22,274 nt of DNA from a virus. The DNA lies in the IMG/VR virus record IMGVR_UViG_3300031999_002005, positions 1 through 22,274 of that record. One strand, 5' to 3'. This document shows positions 1 through 5,522 of the stretch, piece after piece. Under the pieces are notes generated by a model. That model saw only the letters and a program-made list of their open reading frames with translations, did not search any database and was not told the DNA's origin. The position numbers and the translations under genes are program-made. Within the stretch, counting starts at the first letter, position 1. Each line of letters begins with the position of its first letter.

Positions 1-129
1 GCCTTCTTCTCGCTGGTACTTGAGTACTTCCTTCAGGTACTTGAGTTTGGTCAGTCCACTGTTAGCTAGGTGCCTTACCTGCTCGTTAGTAAGGTTGCTT
101 GTGTCAAAGTCAAAGTGGTTAGTATCCAC
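1..129 (-). CDS. Small unknown phage protein, cut by the left window edge
   Basis: A leftward reading frame with a GTG start at 129-127 stays open for 43 codons to the window edge. It begins M-D-T-N-H-F-D-F and ends in a Lys/Glu/Tyr-rich helical stretch (KYLKEVLKYQREEG). A GGGGGTGA ribosome-binding sequence lies just upstream, inside the end of the preceding gene, and the gap to that gene's stop is only four bases, so the two are probably translationally coupled. I do not recognise the family. The C-terminus lies outside the window. Confidence 0.6.
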   Translation of the reverse strand, partial: MDTNHFDFDTSNLTNEQVRHLANSGLTKLKYLKEVLKYQREEG

Positions 130-133
130 AGCT

Positions 134-343
134 TCACCCCCTACATAGCCAGTTTGCTATCTCATCCAGCTTCCCTGATATATGCTGCCGCTCAAACTCC
201 ACAGTATACACAGCTCCCTCAGGCATGATGCAGCAACTGATGGTTAGCTGCCTGTACTGTGCCGCCAGCTCAAACAACTGGTGCAAAGCTTGAGCATCCC
301 TGATTGCTTCGATAGTTCGCTCACTGTATCTTGGCTGCTCCAT
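134..343 (-). CDS. Small unknown phage protein (69 aa)
   Basis: This 69-residue leftward gene starts with ATG at 343, preceded by a strong GGGAGG ribosome-binding site. It is the first gene downstream of the promoter at 384-412. The protein is mixed alpha/beta in character, with a helical N-terminal half and a Cys-Cys pair at the middle; there is no signal peptide or membrane segment. Its stop lies four bases before the next leftward gene, suggesting a two-gene or longer operon. I do not recognise the family. The promoter, ribosome-binding site and tight spacing make it a real gene. Confidence 0.7.
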   Translation of the reverse strand: MEQPRYSERTIEAIRDAQALHQLFELAAQYRQLTISCCIMPEGAVYTVEFERQHISGKLDEIANWLCRG

Positions 344-383
344 ACTTACCTCCCTTCGTTACTCATTCTCCATTGCATACCTC

Positions 384-412
384 AGTATACAACTCCATGT
401 TGACAATGTCAA
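384..412 (-). promoter_or_regulatory. Sigma-70 promoter for the leftward genes at 343 and 129
   Basis: Reading leftwards, an exact TTGACA (407-412) is followed by a 17-base spacer and TATACT (384-389, five of six to consensus). It lies about 40 bases upstream of the ATG at 343. The -35 box is half of the perfect inverted repeat GTTGACA-A-TGTCAAC at 399-413. Confidence 0.75.
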
Positions 413-413
413 C
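399..413. promoter_or_regulatory. Candidate operator: 7+1+7 inverted repeat over the -35 box
   Basis: GTTGACA, one central A, then TGTCAAC is a perfect two-fold repeat. It covers the -35 hexamer of the leftward promoter, which is where a repressor dimer would block RNA polymerase. Part of the symmetry comes from the -35 sequence itself, so chance is possible. Confidence 0.4.
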
Positions 414-542
414 TGGTTGGGCCTGAAAAATGATGCTCTACGCACCATAACTGAACACCTACTGAGTTGTTTTGAGTCTGTTTGAACTAGTTTGAAGCTG
501 ACTGGCTGGCAACTAAGCTCAGTCATTTTGCTTCACTAGTGC

Positions 543-1052
543 TTACACTAGGTTGAGTGTTTTGGCGAGCCGCATCCTAATGCTGAACACTTTGTTCCCG
601 TCGCCCTTAGCATCAGCATACAGCTCATTCCAGGTTTTGCCAGTTTCTGCTTCAGCAACCTCATCACCGTGCTCTTTGAGCAGTTCAGCGGTACTAGCGA
701 ACTTTTTGCCTTTGCCTGCATGAGTTCCACCAGTGCCACCAGCACTTTGACGCTTAATCAGCCTGCAGCTCGTGATACTCTCTTCAAAGTCTTGACTGTA
801 CCACACTCCCTCAGCAGCATCCAGCTCACCTTTGTCGTAAGCTTCAGCTACTACCGCATCAATAGCGGACTTGAGCTTGAGAGTGATACTGGCCAGGGCA
901 GCGAGCTTCGCATCATGGGCAGCTTTTTCAGCTCCAGCTTGCTGTGTCACAATCTGCTTAGAGATTGCAGCTACAGCTCGCATATCGCCCTTGTCAAACG
1001 CTGCGTCCAGTTCGGCTTTGAGTTGCTGAAGAGTCTTTAGCTCTTCTGTCAT
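543..1052 (-). CDS. Unknown phage protein (169 aa), Ala/Lys-rich helical
   Basis: The leftward frame is open from 1133, but I place the start at the ATG at 1052. A strong GGAGGTG ribosome-binding site lies six bases before it, whereas the upstream ATG at 1133 has none. The N-terminal half (about residues 1-75) is Ala/Lys/Glu-rich and probably a long helix or coiled coil. A Gly-rich linker (GGTGGTHAGKGKK, about residues 103-115) leads to a compact C-terminal region ending in a basic helix (SIRMRLAKTLNLV). This could be a small DNA-binding or nucleoid-type protein, but I recognise no family. Transcription probably starts at the promoter at 1214-1242, giving a leader of about 150 bases. If the 1133 start is used, the protein has 196 residues. 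Confidence 0.7.
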   Translation of the reverse strand: MTEELKTLQQLKAELDAAFDKGDMRAVAAISKQIVTQQAGAEKAAHDAKLAALASITLKLKSAIDAVVAEAYDKGELDAAEGVWYSQDFEESITSCRLIKRQSAGGTGGTHAGKGKKFASTAELLKEHGDEVAEAETGKTWNELYADAKGDGNKVFSIRMRLAKTLNLV

Positions 1053-1153
1053 CTTGACACCTCCATCATATTTTGTACTTAGGTCAGTGAGTTGTGGGTT
1101 AGTGTCTAATGACGTTGCCACTCCATCAGACATATTCGATTGTACTTAGTGTA

Positions 1154-1166
1154 AGGGTTATACCCT
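1154..1166 (-). other. Small hairpin in the leader of the 169-aa gene
   Basis: AGGGT-TAT-ACCCT is a perfect five-pair stem with a three-base loop. It lies in the predicted 5' leader between the promoter at 1214-1242 and the start at 1052. It is too short to assign a role; it has no T-run, so it is not an intrinsic terminator. Confidence 0.25.
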
Positions 1167-1213
1167 CTGTGAGTGTTCCATCCGTTTCGCTCCTGTCCGT
1201 TCTGTCATGATTC

Positions 1214-1242
1214 ATTATCGCACTATGGGAATCAAGTGTCAA
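1214..1242 (-). promoter_or_regulatory. Sigma-70 promoter for the leftward 169-aa gene
   Basis: Reading leftwards, TTGACA (1237-1242, exact) is followed by a 17-base spacer and GATAAT (1214-1219, five of six). The spacer ends in TGC, giving an extended -10 (TGn). It points at the gene starting at 1052, with the predicted transcription start near 1207. Confidence 0.8.
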
Positions 1243-1616
1243 GACCAGTGAAACGAACTGGCGACCATTGGTGAGCGTTGTGCTAATCCCAGCTCTTTCA
1301 ATCGAGCAATATCTCCCCCATGCTCACGTTCTCATATGCTCATGGTTGAGCGGTTAGGCCAGCGCCATGTGTCCGTAATGGTGCTCAGTCTGCGGACAGT
1401 TGGCAAGCGAACATATGTTCTAATGGGCTGAGGGGAGTGCTTAACATAATGTTTCCTTATCCTTGCCCTTACTGTTTGCTGTACCCTAACACTTAGCATC
1501 CAGCTAATAATTGAGGTACGGTCAACCTACTTTGATGAGTACTTTGTTGTTTTAGAGCTTATCTTGGAAATTACTCAAAATGTAAAATTCAATACTTACT
1601 ATACTTACTATACTTA
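1243..1616. other. Non-coding stretch, no gene seen
   Basis: About 370 bases between the promoter of the 169-aa gene and the end of the 96-aa gene hold no open frame with a credible ribosome-binding site on either strand, and no tRNA. Contents I can point to are a LexA-box-like palindrome (1409-1420), repeats of ATGCTCA (1320-1326 and 1337-1343) and three copies of ATACTTACT at its right edge. I could not find an intrinsic terminator for the leftward transcript that ends here. Base use between about 1150 and 1440 looks somewhat more CpG-rich than in the surrounding genes. Confidence 0.5.
1409..1420. promoter_or_regulatory. LexA-box-like palindrome GAACATATGTTC
   Basis: A perfect 12-base palindrome in the context CGAAC-ATAT-GTTCT fits the GAAC-N4-GTTC LexA (SOS) box known from Bacillus and other Gram-positive-type hosts at all but one position of the longer consensus. 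No good promoter or start codon overlaps it, so a role in SOS control of a neighbouring leftward gene is only a possibility. Confidence 0.35.
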
Positions 1617-1618
1617 CT
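1592..1618. repeat. Three tandem copies of the 9-mer ATACTTACT
   Basis: Copies at 1592-1600, 1601-1609 and 1610-1618 are identical. A partial copy (AGTTACT) follows at 1619-1625. The array overlaps the stop codon (1617-1619) of the leftward 96-aa gene. It may be slippage-derived or a small set of protein-binding sites. Confidence 0.8.
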
Positions 1619-1907
1619 AGTTACTAGGTGGGGTGGTAGACCGCTTGTCGCCCTGCAGCTCTAGCACCTTATGAATAGTGGTGTGGATATACTCCAGAGT
1701 CTCTGCAGCGATACGGCCAAGCATGATGTCAGTCCCGAGGGGAACTACGATTACGTTGGAGTGAGTCAAGCTAGCAATCTGCTGTACAGCTTGCGGAGGT
1801 AGCTGTGGTACTCCAACTGGTACCTGTATCACTACCAGCCCAACTTGGCTTATGAGTGGTCTTCCATCAGGCCCATACACTAGCTTGTTCCCATTTCCAC
1901 TTGTCAC
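1617..1907 (-). CDS. Unknown phage protein (96 aa)
   Basis: The leftward gene starts with GTG at 1907, directly after the TAA of the preceding gene (TAAGTG). An AGGAGG ribosome-binding site lies six bases before it, which fixes this start. The protein has a short polar N-terminus with GPDGRPL, a Val/Pro-rich middle (VVIQVPVGVPQLPP) and a helical C-terminal half containing HTTIHKVLELQ. There is no convincing membrane helix because prolines break the hydrophobic stretch. I recognise no family. It is the last gene of the leftward operon that begins at the divergent promoter (2693-2722). Confidence 0.7.
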   Translation of the reverse strand: MTSGNGNKLVYGPDGRPLISQVGLVVIQVPVGVPQLPPQAVQQIASLTHSNVIVVPLGTDIMLGRIAAETLEYIHTTIHKVLELQGDKRSTTPPSN

Positions 1908-2219
1908 TTACTTCCTCCTACTGTTCCTATCTATTAGTTCCTTAGCTTTCCACAGTCTGCTCAGCTTCTCTTTAGCACCTGGAGTACACTCTACCAAGTT
2001 GTGATAAGCTTCCTCTATCCCCTTATATCTCAGCTCAGTACCAAACTTAAATGCTTCATCCCAGCTCCAGGGTATCAGTACAGGTACATTACAGAACTTG
2101 CATATCCAAGTGCTCTTCTTATCCACTGTTACATACCAGTGAGCTCCACTCTCACTCTGTGGACAGTGAGCATCTGGGTATGCTATTCCATTCTGGTTGA
2201 TAGCTCGTTTCTTTACCAT
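1908..2219 (-). CDS. Zinc-ribbon-like small phage protein (103 aa)
   Basis: The leftward gene starts with ATG at 2219 behind an AAGGAAC ribosome-binding site. Cys19, His27, Cys40 and Cys43 (CP...H...CKFC) are spaced like the four ligands of a small zinc ribbon, with Trp and Tyr between them. The rest is a helical, basic tail ending NSRRK. Proteins of this kind usually bind nucleic acid or a protein partner; no specific function can be given. It is sandwiched between the 140-aa zinc-finger gene and the 96-aa gene in one operon. Confidence 0.7.
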   Translation of the reverse strand: MVKKRAINQNGIAYPDAHCPQSESGAHWYVTVDKKSTWICKFCNVPVLIPWSWDEAFKFGTELRYKGIEEAYHNLVECTPGAKEKLSRLWKAKELIDRNSRRK

Positions 2220-2234
2220 TAGCTTGTTCCTTTG

Positions 2235-2657
2235 TTACCAATCCTTAGGTGCTCCTCCATAAACTTCTATCTCGCTCCGCAGCTCAGCTAGCATAGCACC
2301 TAGATGAATAATACGGTCAACATTTTGAGACTCAGCTACCTTGACTCTCTCTAACTTGATTCTCTGTACTACTGCAGCCCTTCTCCTCATTATCTTGAGC
2401 CTATTGACTCGGGTCTCATCAGTCATAGGTTGTCGCTTTCTTCCTCTCGTCTCCACTCTAGGATTGTTCTCAATATGCTGTATGCCTCTCTCTATCCAGC
2501 AGTTAGCATGGAACCTCATCTTGAACGGCCAGTTGACTGCGTTTCCATCTCTCTTTCGCCAGTACTTACACACTACCATATAGTCATTATTCTCTATTGG
2601 CTTCTCACAGTGGTAGCACTTGGCAGTCTTCCTGCACTTGGTCAGCCATACGTCCAC
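2235..2657 (-). CDS. Zinc-finger-like phage protein (140 aa)
   Basis: The first gene of the leftward operon uses a GTG start at 2657, because a TAG stop lies three codons upstream in frame and no later start fits. A GGAG sequence lies about 13 bases upstream, rather far. Cys14-x2-Cys17 and His50-x2-Cys53 form a CxxC...HxxC pattern like treble-clef or PARP-type zinc fingers (TAKCYHCEKPI and RFHANCW). From about residue 68 the protein becomes strongly basic and helical (RGRKRQP, RRRAAVVQRIKLERVKV). The layout suggests a DNA- or RNA-binding protein, perhaps a regulator of the divergent late operon, but this is inference from position. Confidence 0.75.
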   Translation of the reverse strand: MDVWLTKCRKTAKCYHCEKPIENNDYMVVCKYWRKRDGNAVNWPFKMRFHANCWIERGIQHIENNPRVETRGRKRQPMTDETRVNRLKIMRRRAAVVQRIKLERVKVAESQNVDRIIHLGAMLAELRSEIEVYGGAPKDW

Positions 2658-2692
2658 TTGTCTCTAACTGCTCCTTCTTTATCCTTATATAT

Positions 2693-2722
2693 ATTATATC
2701 ACTCTCCATATCCCAGTGTCAA
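2693..2722 (-). promoter_or_regulatory. Sigma-70 promoter for the leftward zinc-finger operon
   Basis: Reading leftwards, TTGACA (2717-2722, exact) is followed by an 18-base spacer ending in TGA and an exact TATAAT (2693-2698). The start at 2657 lies about 35 bases downstream of the -10 box. The spacer contains CTGGGATATGG, which recurs in the promoter at 13256. Confidence 0.8.
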
Positions 2723-2755
2723 TACAGTAATAGAGTAGAGGTATATATATGTAAA

Positions 2756-2769
2756 TAGATATATATCTA
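2756..2769. promoter_or_regulatory. 14-base palindrome between the divergent promoters
   Basis: TAGATATATATCTA is perfectly two-fold symmetric and sits between the -35 boxes of the two divergent promoters (2717-2722 and 2800-2805). It is a candidate operator for a factor controlling both directions. Its AT-richness raises the odds of a chance palindrome. Confidence 0.4.
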
Positions 2770-2799
2770 ACTGTTATATGGTTTAATTTATTATATATA

Positions 2800-2828
2800 T
2801 TGACACCCAGCTACTACTGTGATATAAT
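2800..2828 (+). promoter_or_regulatory. Strong sigma-70 promoter for the rightward late operon
   Basis: Exact TTGACA (2800-2805), a 17-base spacer ending in TGA (extended -10), then exact TATAAT (2823-2828). An A/T-only stretch directly upstream (about 2781-2799) could act as an UP element. It lies about 20 bases before the start at 2851 and is the best promoter in the window. Confidence 0.85.
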
Positions 2829-2850
2829 GTAAGTATGATGGGAGAACTAT

Positions 2851-3525
2851 ATGCAAGAAGATAACGGTGCTAACAAGCTTGACACTAACGCTGAGATAAT
2901 CGCTCCTGAAGAGGCTAGACGAGTACAGGCTGTAGCAGCTAGACATGAAGTTACTCAAGAGGAACAGATAGCTCAGTCTCTCATCCCTTACAACCATGAT
3001 GATGCTAGAGCAAAGTATCTTGGCTACCGCTCCAGTGGATTCACTACCAGAGAAGCCCTCAAACTGATAGGTTATGGTGCAAGTGCACTATCCATGTGGA
3101 GGAGAGACAGTGAGTTCCTAGCTATCGAGAATGACTTACCAAGATACAGGAAGCAGCTAGCTAACGAATACGTCCACTTGGAATTTATCCGTAACTACCG
3201 CCTAGTACTTCTGAAAGACTACAGAGTCTACCAGAGGAGCCTTACTACTGAGAAAGATATAGAGGGGCACATTCTCCCTATGTCTGACCAGGACCATGAC
3301 TATCTGCTGAAGGCTCGTACTCACTACACTCCACAGCAGCTCCAAATAATTGAGTCACTTATGTCTGGCACTGAGCCTGGTAAGGAATTTAACTTCACTG
3401 ACTTCATTCTGGCAGCTGCAGCTCAGACCAAGAAGCGGGTAACTGTGGAGTCCAAGAAGGCTACATTTGAACTGACTAGGGAGGAGATAACTACAAGCGA
3501 GGAGGCAGCTACCAGTGAGACGTAG
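2851..3525 (+). CDS. Candidate small terminase subunit (224 aa)
   Basis: TerS proteins recognise phage DNA as a ring and feed it to the large terminase. This 224-residue protein is the first gene of the rightward operon, two small genes ahead of the large terminase, which is the usual TerS position and a typical size. Residues about 51-92 (from DDARAKYLGYRSSG to SMWRRDSEFLAIE) look like a helix-turn-helix. A helical, charged middle follows that could be the oligomerisation domain, and then an acidic Thr/Glu-rich tail (EEITTSEEAATSET). The ATG has a GGGAGA ribosome-binding site five bases upstream. The assignment rests on position and fold character rather than a recognised signature. Confidence 0.65.
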   Translation: MQEDNGANKLDTNAEIIAPEEARRVQAVAARHEVTQEEQIAQSLIPYNHDDARAKYLGYRSSGFTTREALKLIGYGASALSMWRRDSEFLAIENDLPRYRKQLANEYVHLEFIRNYRLVLLKDYRVYQRSLTTEKDIEGHILPMSDQDHDYLLKARTHYTPQQLQIIESLMSGTEPGKEFNFTDFILAAAAQTKKRVTVESKKATFELTREEITTSEEAATSET

Positions 3526-3643
3526 TCCATCACCTAAACAGTCAGCGGCAAGTAGGCATAACATCAGAAAGGCTCAGCTCAGTAGGTACAGACGGACTGA
3601 GCCACGCAGTCTAGGGCGAATGCGAAAGAGAGGGAAGTACTAA
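3515..3643 (+). CDS. Very basic 42-aa phage peptide overlapping the TerS end
   Basis: A GTG start at 3515 opens a 42-codon frame that overlaps the last 11 bases of the preceding gene and ends with TAA at 3641-3643. GGAGG lies nine bases upstream. About 15 of 42 residues are Arg or Lys, with the stretch SPKQSAASRHNIRKAQLSR followed by MRKRGKY at the end. Short basic proteins with this kind of KQxAAxRxNIRKAQ pattern occur in many phage head modules. The likely role is binding DNA or RNA. It is easy to miss because of its length and GTG start; the ribosome-binding site and tight fit between neighbours support it. Confidence 0.6.
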   Translation: MRRSPSPKQSAASRHNIRKAQLSRYRRTEPRSLGRMRKRGKY

Positions 3644-3679
3644 CTAACTAATACTAGCTTCTGTGTATGGGAGGTTACT

Positions 3680-3895
3680 ATGGCAGAGAAGTGGATAGCT
3701 AAGGCAATCAAGCGACCTGGAGCCTTAACTAGAAAGGCAAAAGCCGCTGGTATGACTACCAAGCAGTATGCTCGAGCTCATAAGTCAAGTAAGGGAACTA
3801 CAGGTAGGCAATCTAGACTGGCTATCACTCTATCCAAAATGCCTAAGAGGGGAAGTAAATCAGCTACTAAGAGAGCAAGGAAAGTGAGGAGATAA
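3680..3895 (+). CDS. Conserved basic small phage protein (71 aa)
   Basis: This 71-residue protein starts with ATG behind GGGAGG. It carries 23 Lys/Arg and begins with the characteristic run KWIAKAIKRPGALTRKAKAA, followed by GMTTKQYARAH and GTTGRQSRLAITL. Proteins with this layout recur in phage genomes next to terminase or portal genes; their function is not established to my knowledge. The charge suggests binding to packaged DNA or to the packaging complex. Its stop (TAA at 3893-3895) overlaps the ribosome-binding site region of TerL, pointing to coupled translation. Confidence 0.8.
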   Translation: MAEKWIAKAIKRPGALTRKAKAAGMTTKQYARAHKSSKGTTGRQSRLAITLSKMPKRGSKSATKRARKVRR

Positions 3896-3898
3896 CAC

Positions 3899-5503
3899 TT
3901 GTCCACTAGTTCCCAGACTAACTCTCAAATGTCAGTACAGGATGCTATGCAACTGTTGCTAAGTGACAGGCGACAGTTCATGGAAACTCTCTATGAGATT
4001 GAGAGTAAAGACCGAGAAGTAGTCCCTCTCAAACTTAATCCCATACAGTCTGATATGTACGGTACTCGTACAGGCAGGGACATATATGTCAAGCCAAGTC
4101 AGGTGGGAGCTACTACTTTCTTTGTAGCCGACTACCTAGCTGATGTAATGACTATTCCTGGTACTACTGCAGTAATAATCTCCTATGATGAGTTTATCAG
4201 TGGAAGACTGTTGAGAAAGGCCTATACTATCTATAACCATCTAGCTCAACGTGTACCAACTATTCCAACGCTGGGCCACGGTTCAACCTACGAAATGACT
4301 TTCCCAGCCATCAACTCAAGCTTCTATATAGCCTCAGCAGGTAAGTTTAGTATGCCTAGAGGAGAGCCGATACATAAATTACTTCTGGATGAGTTCGCAT
4401 TCTGGCCTACTGACTCTCCAGAGAAGGTATTTGCTTCTGCAATACAGCGAGTTCCTCTCTCTGAGGGTACTAACATAGATATCCTCTCCACTCCCAATGG
4501 AGAAGCTAATGACTTCTATGAGCTCTATGTAGCTGCCAAGGAAGGAAAGGAGTTTGGTAAGTCTGTCTACAAGCACCACTTCTACAGGTGGTTTGACCTT
4601 CCTGAATATCAGCTAGCTCCAGACAGTCCATTTGCTCTCCCTGGCGACACTGCACCTGAGCTTACCAGCATTACTCCAGATGAGTCTAAGCTGATGGTAA
4701 ACTGGGGCGTAAACTTTAATCAGATTCGCTGGAGACGCTACAAAATAGCTGAGATGGAGAGCTTACGGAGAAATAGTGATACTCGACTTCTCTTTGGCCA
4801 GGAATATCCAGAGGACGACATCAGTTGTTTCATATCAGCTGGAGACCAAGTATATGACTCAGAGCAAGTGAATCAACTAGCTAAGGACTGTTATCCAGCT
4901 CCTTACCATAAGCTCTACACTGATATCTGGTATGATATGGAACCTGAAGCAACCTATCTCCTCTCTATTGACCCTGGTCTAGGCAAGATAAGTGAGTCTG
5001 TAGCTACAGTGTGGAAGTTCCTGGAGTCTGAGTTTATCCACTGCGCTACTCTCTCTGGACTCTATGCTGGCTTTGAAATGGCTCAGAAGTGTATGCAGTT
5101 GGCAGAATACTATAATGGAGCTATCATTACAACTGAGAATGCGTTGGATATAGTTAGTCACTTATCTAACTACCATAACTTATACTACTACACTAACCCT
5201 GTAGATGGTAAACAGGACACTCGAGTCATAGGCTGGCAAACTAACACTAAGACCAAGCCGTACATGATAAATGAGCTGGCTAGGCATCTAAGTAAAATTA
5301 AGACTCACGATATAAGACTAGTGAGTCAGCTCAGAAATATCCGCTGGGTACAAGGGAAGAGAGGAGAGCGAGCAGTATCAGTAGGTATGGATGACTACCA
5401 TGACTCAGCTGCAATAGCTATAGCCTGCCGCCAAGCTGCTCCTGTATTCAGAGGAGTGATAGGAACAGCAGGCTGGAGTGACTCCTGGGGTAAGCGAAGA
5501 TAA
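3899..5503 (+). CDS. terL: Terminase large subunit (534 aa)
   Basis: TerL is the packaging ATPase and headful or site-specific nuclease, docking on the portal. The expected motifs appear in order: an adenine-binding Q-type region (KLNPIQSDMY, about 45-54), a Walker-A-like loop KPSQVGATTF (65-74), a Walker B LLLDEFAFWP with Asp164-Glu165 (161-170) and the coupling motif STPNG (197-201). The nuclease domain has Asp358 (SIDPG), Glu413 (TTENA) and the acidic cluster DDYHDSAAIA (498-507). The signature GWQTNTKTKP (445-454) is typical of this domain. The start is TTG at 3899, supported by GAGGAG seven bases upstream; the next ATG is ten codons in. Length is normal for the family. Confidence 0.95.
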   Translation: MSTSSQTNSQMSVQDAMQLLLSDRRQFMETLYEIESKDREVVPLKLNPIQSDMYGTRTGRDIYVKPSQVGATTFFVADYLADVMTIPGTTAVIISYDEFISGRLLRKAYTIYNHLAQRVPTIPTLGHGSTYEMTFPAINSSFYIASAGKFSMPRGEPIHKLLLDEFAFWPTDSPEKVFASAIQRVPLSEGTNIDILSTPNGEANDFYELYVAAKEGKEFGKSVYKHHFYRWFDLPEYQLAPDSPFALPGDTAPELTSITPDESKLMVNWGVNFNQIRWRRYKIAEMESLRRNSDTRLLFGQEYPEDDISCFISAGDQVYDSEQVNQLAKDCYPAPYHKLYTDIWYDMEPEATYLLSIDPGLGKISESVATVWKFLESEFIHCATLSGLYAGFEMAQKCMQLAEYYNGAIITTENALDIVSHLSNYHNLYYYTNPVDGKQDTRVIGWQTNTKTKPYMINELARHLSKIKTHDIRLVSQLRNIRWVQGKRGERAVSVGMDDYHDSAAIAIACRQAAPVFRGVIGTAGWSDSWGKRR

Positions 5504-5522
5504 CTAATGAGGAGAAGATACT

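Noticed and set aside
536-551. Inverted repeat CTAGTG-CTTA-CACTAG at the end of the 169-aa gene as a terminator
   Set aside because: Six-pair stem, AT-containing, with no T-run downstream in the leftward direction; its loop holds the stop codon. Too weak to list as a terminator.
669-1040. Rightward 123-codon open frame opposite the 169-aa gene
   Set aside because: It lies fully on the opposite strand of a gene with a strong ribosome-binding site and promoter, has no ribosome-binding site of its own, and its Ser/Leu-rich composition is typical of a shadow frame.
1131-1133. Upstream ATG for the leftward 169-aa gene
   Set aside because: No ribosome-binding site lies before it, whereas the ATG at 1052 has GGAGGTG at ideal spacing; kept only as an alternative.
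1239-1335. Leftward short frame reading EREHGGDIARLKELG, possibly a gene remnant
   Set aside because: Only about 30 codons between two stops, no start codon, and it overlaps the promoter at 1214-1242. The HGGD resemblance to enzyme termini is too weak to call a pseudogene.
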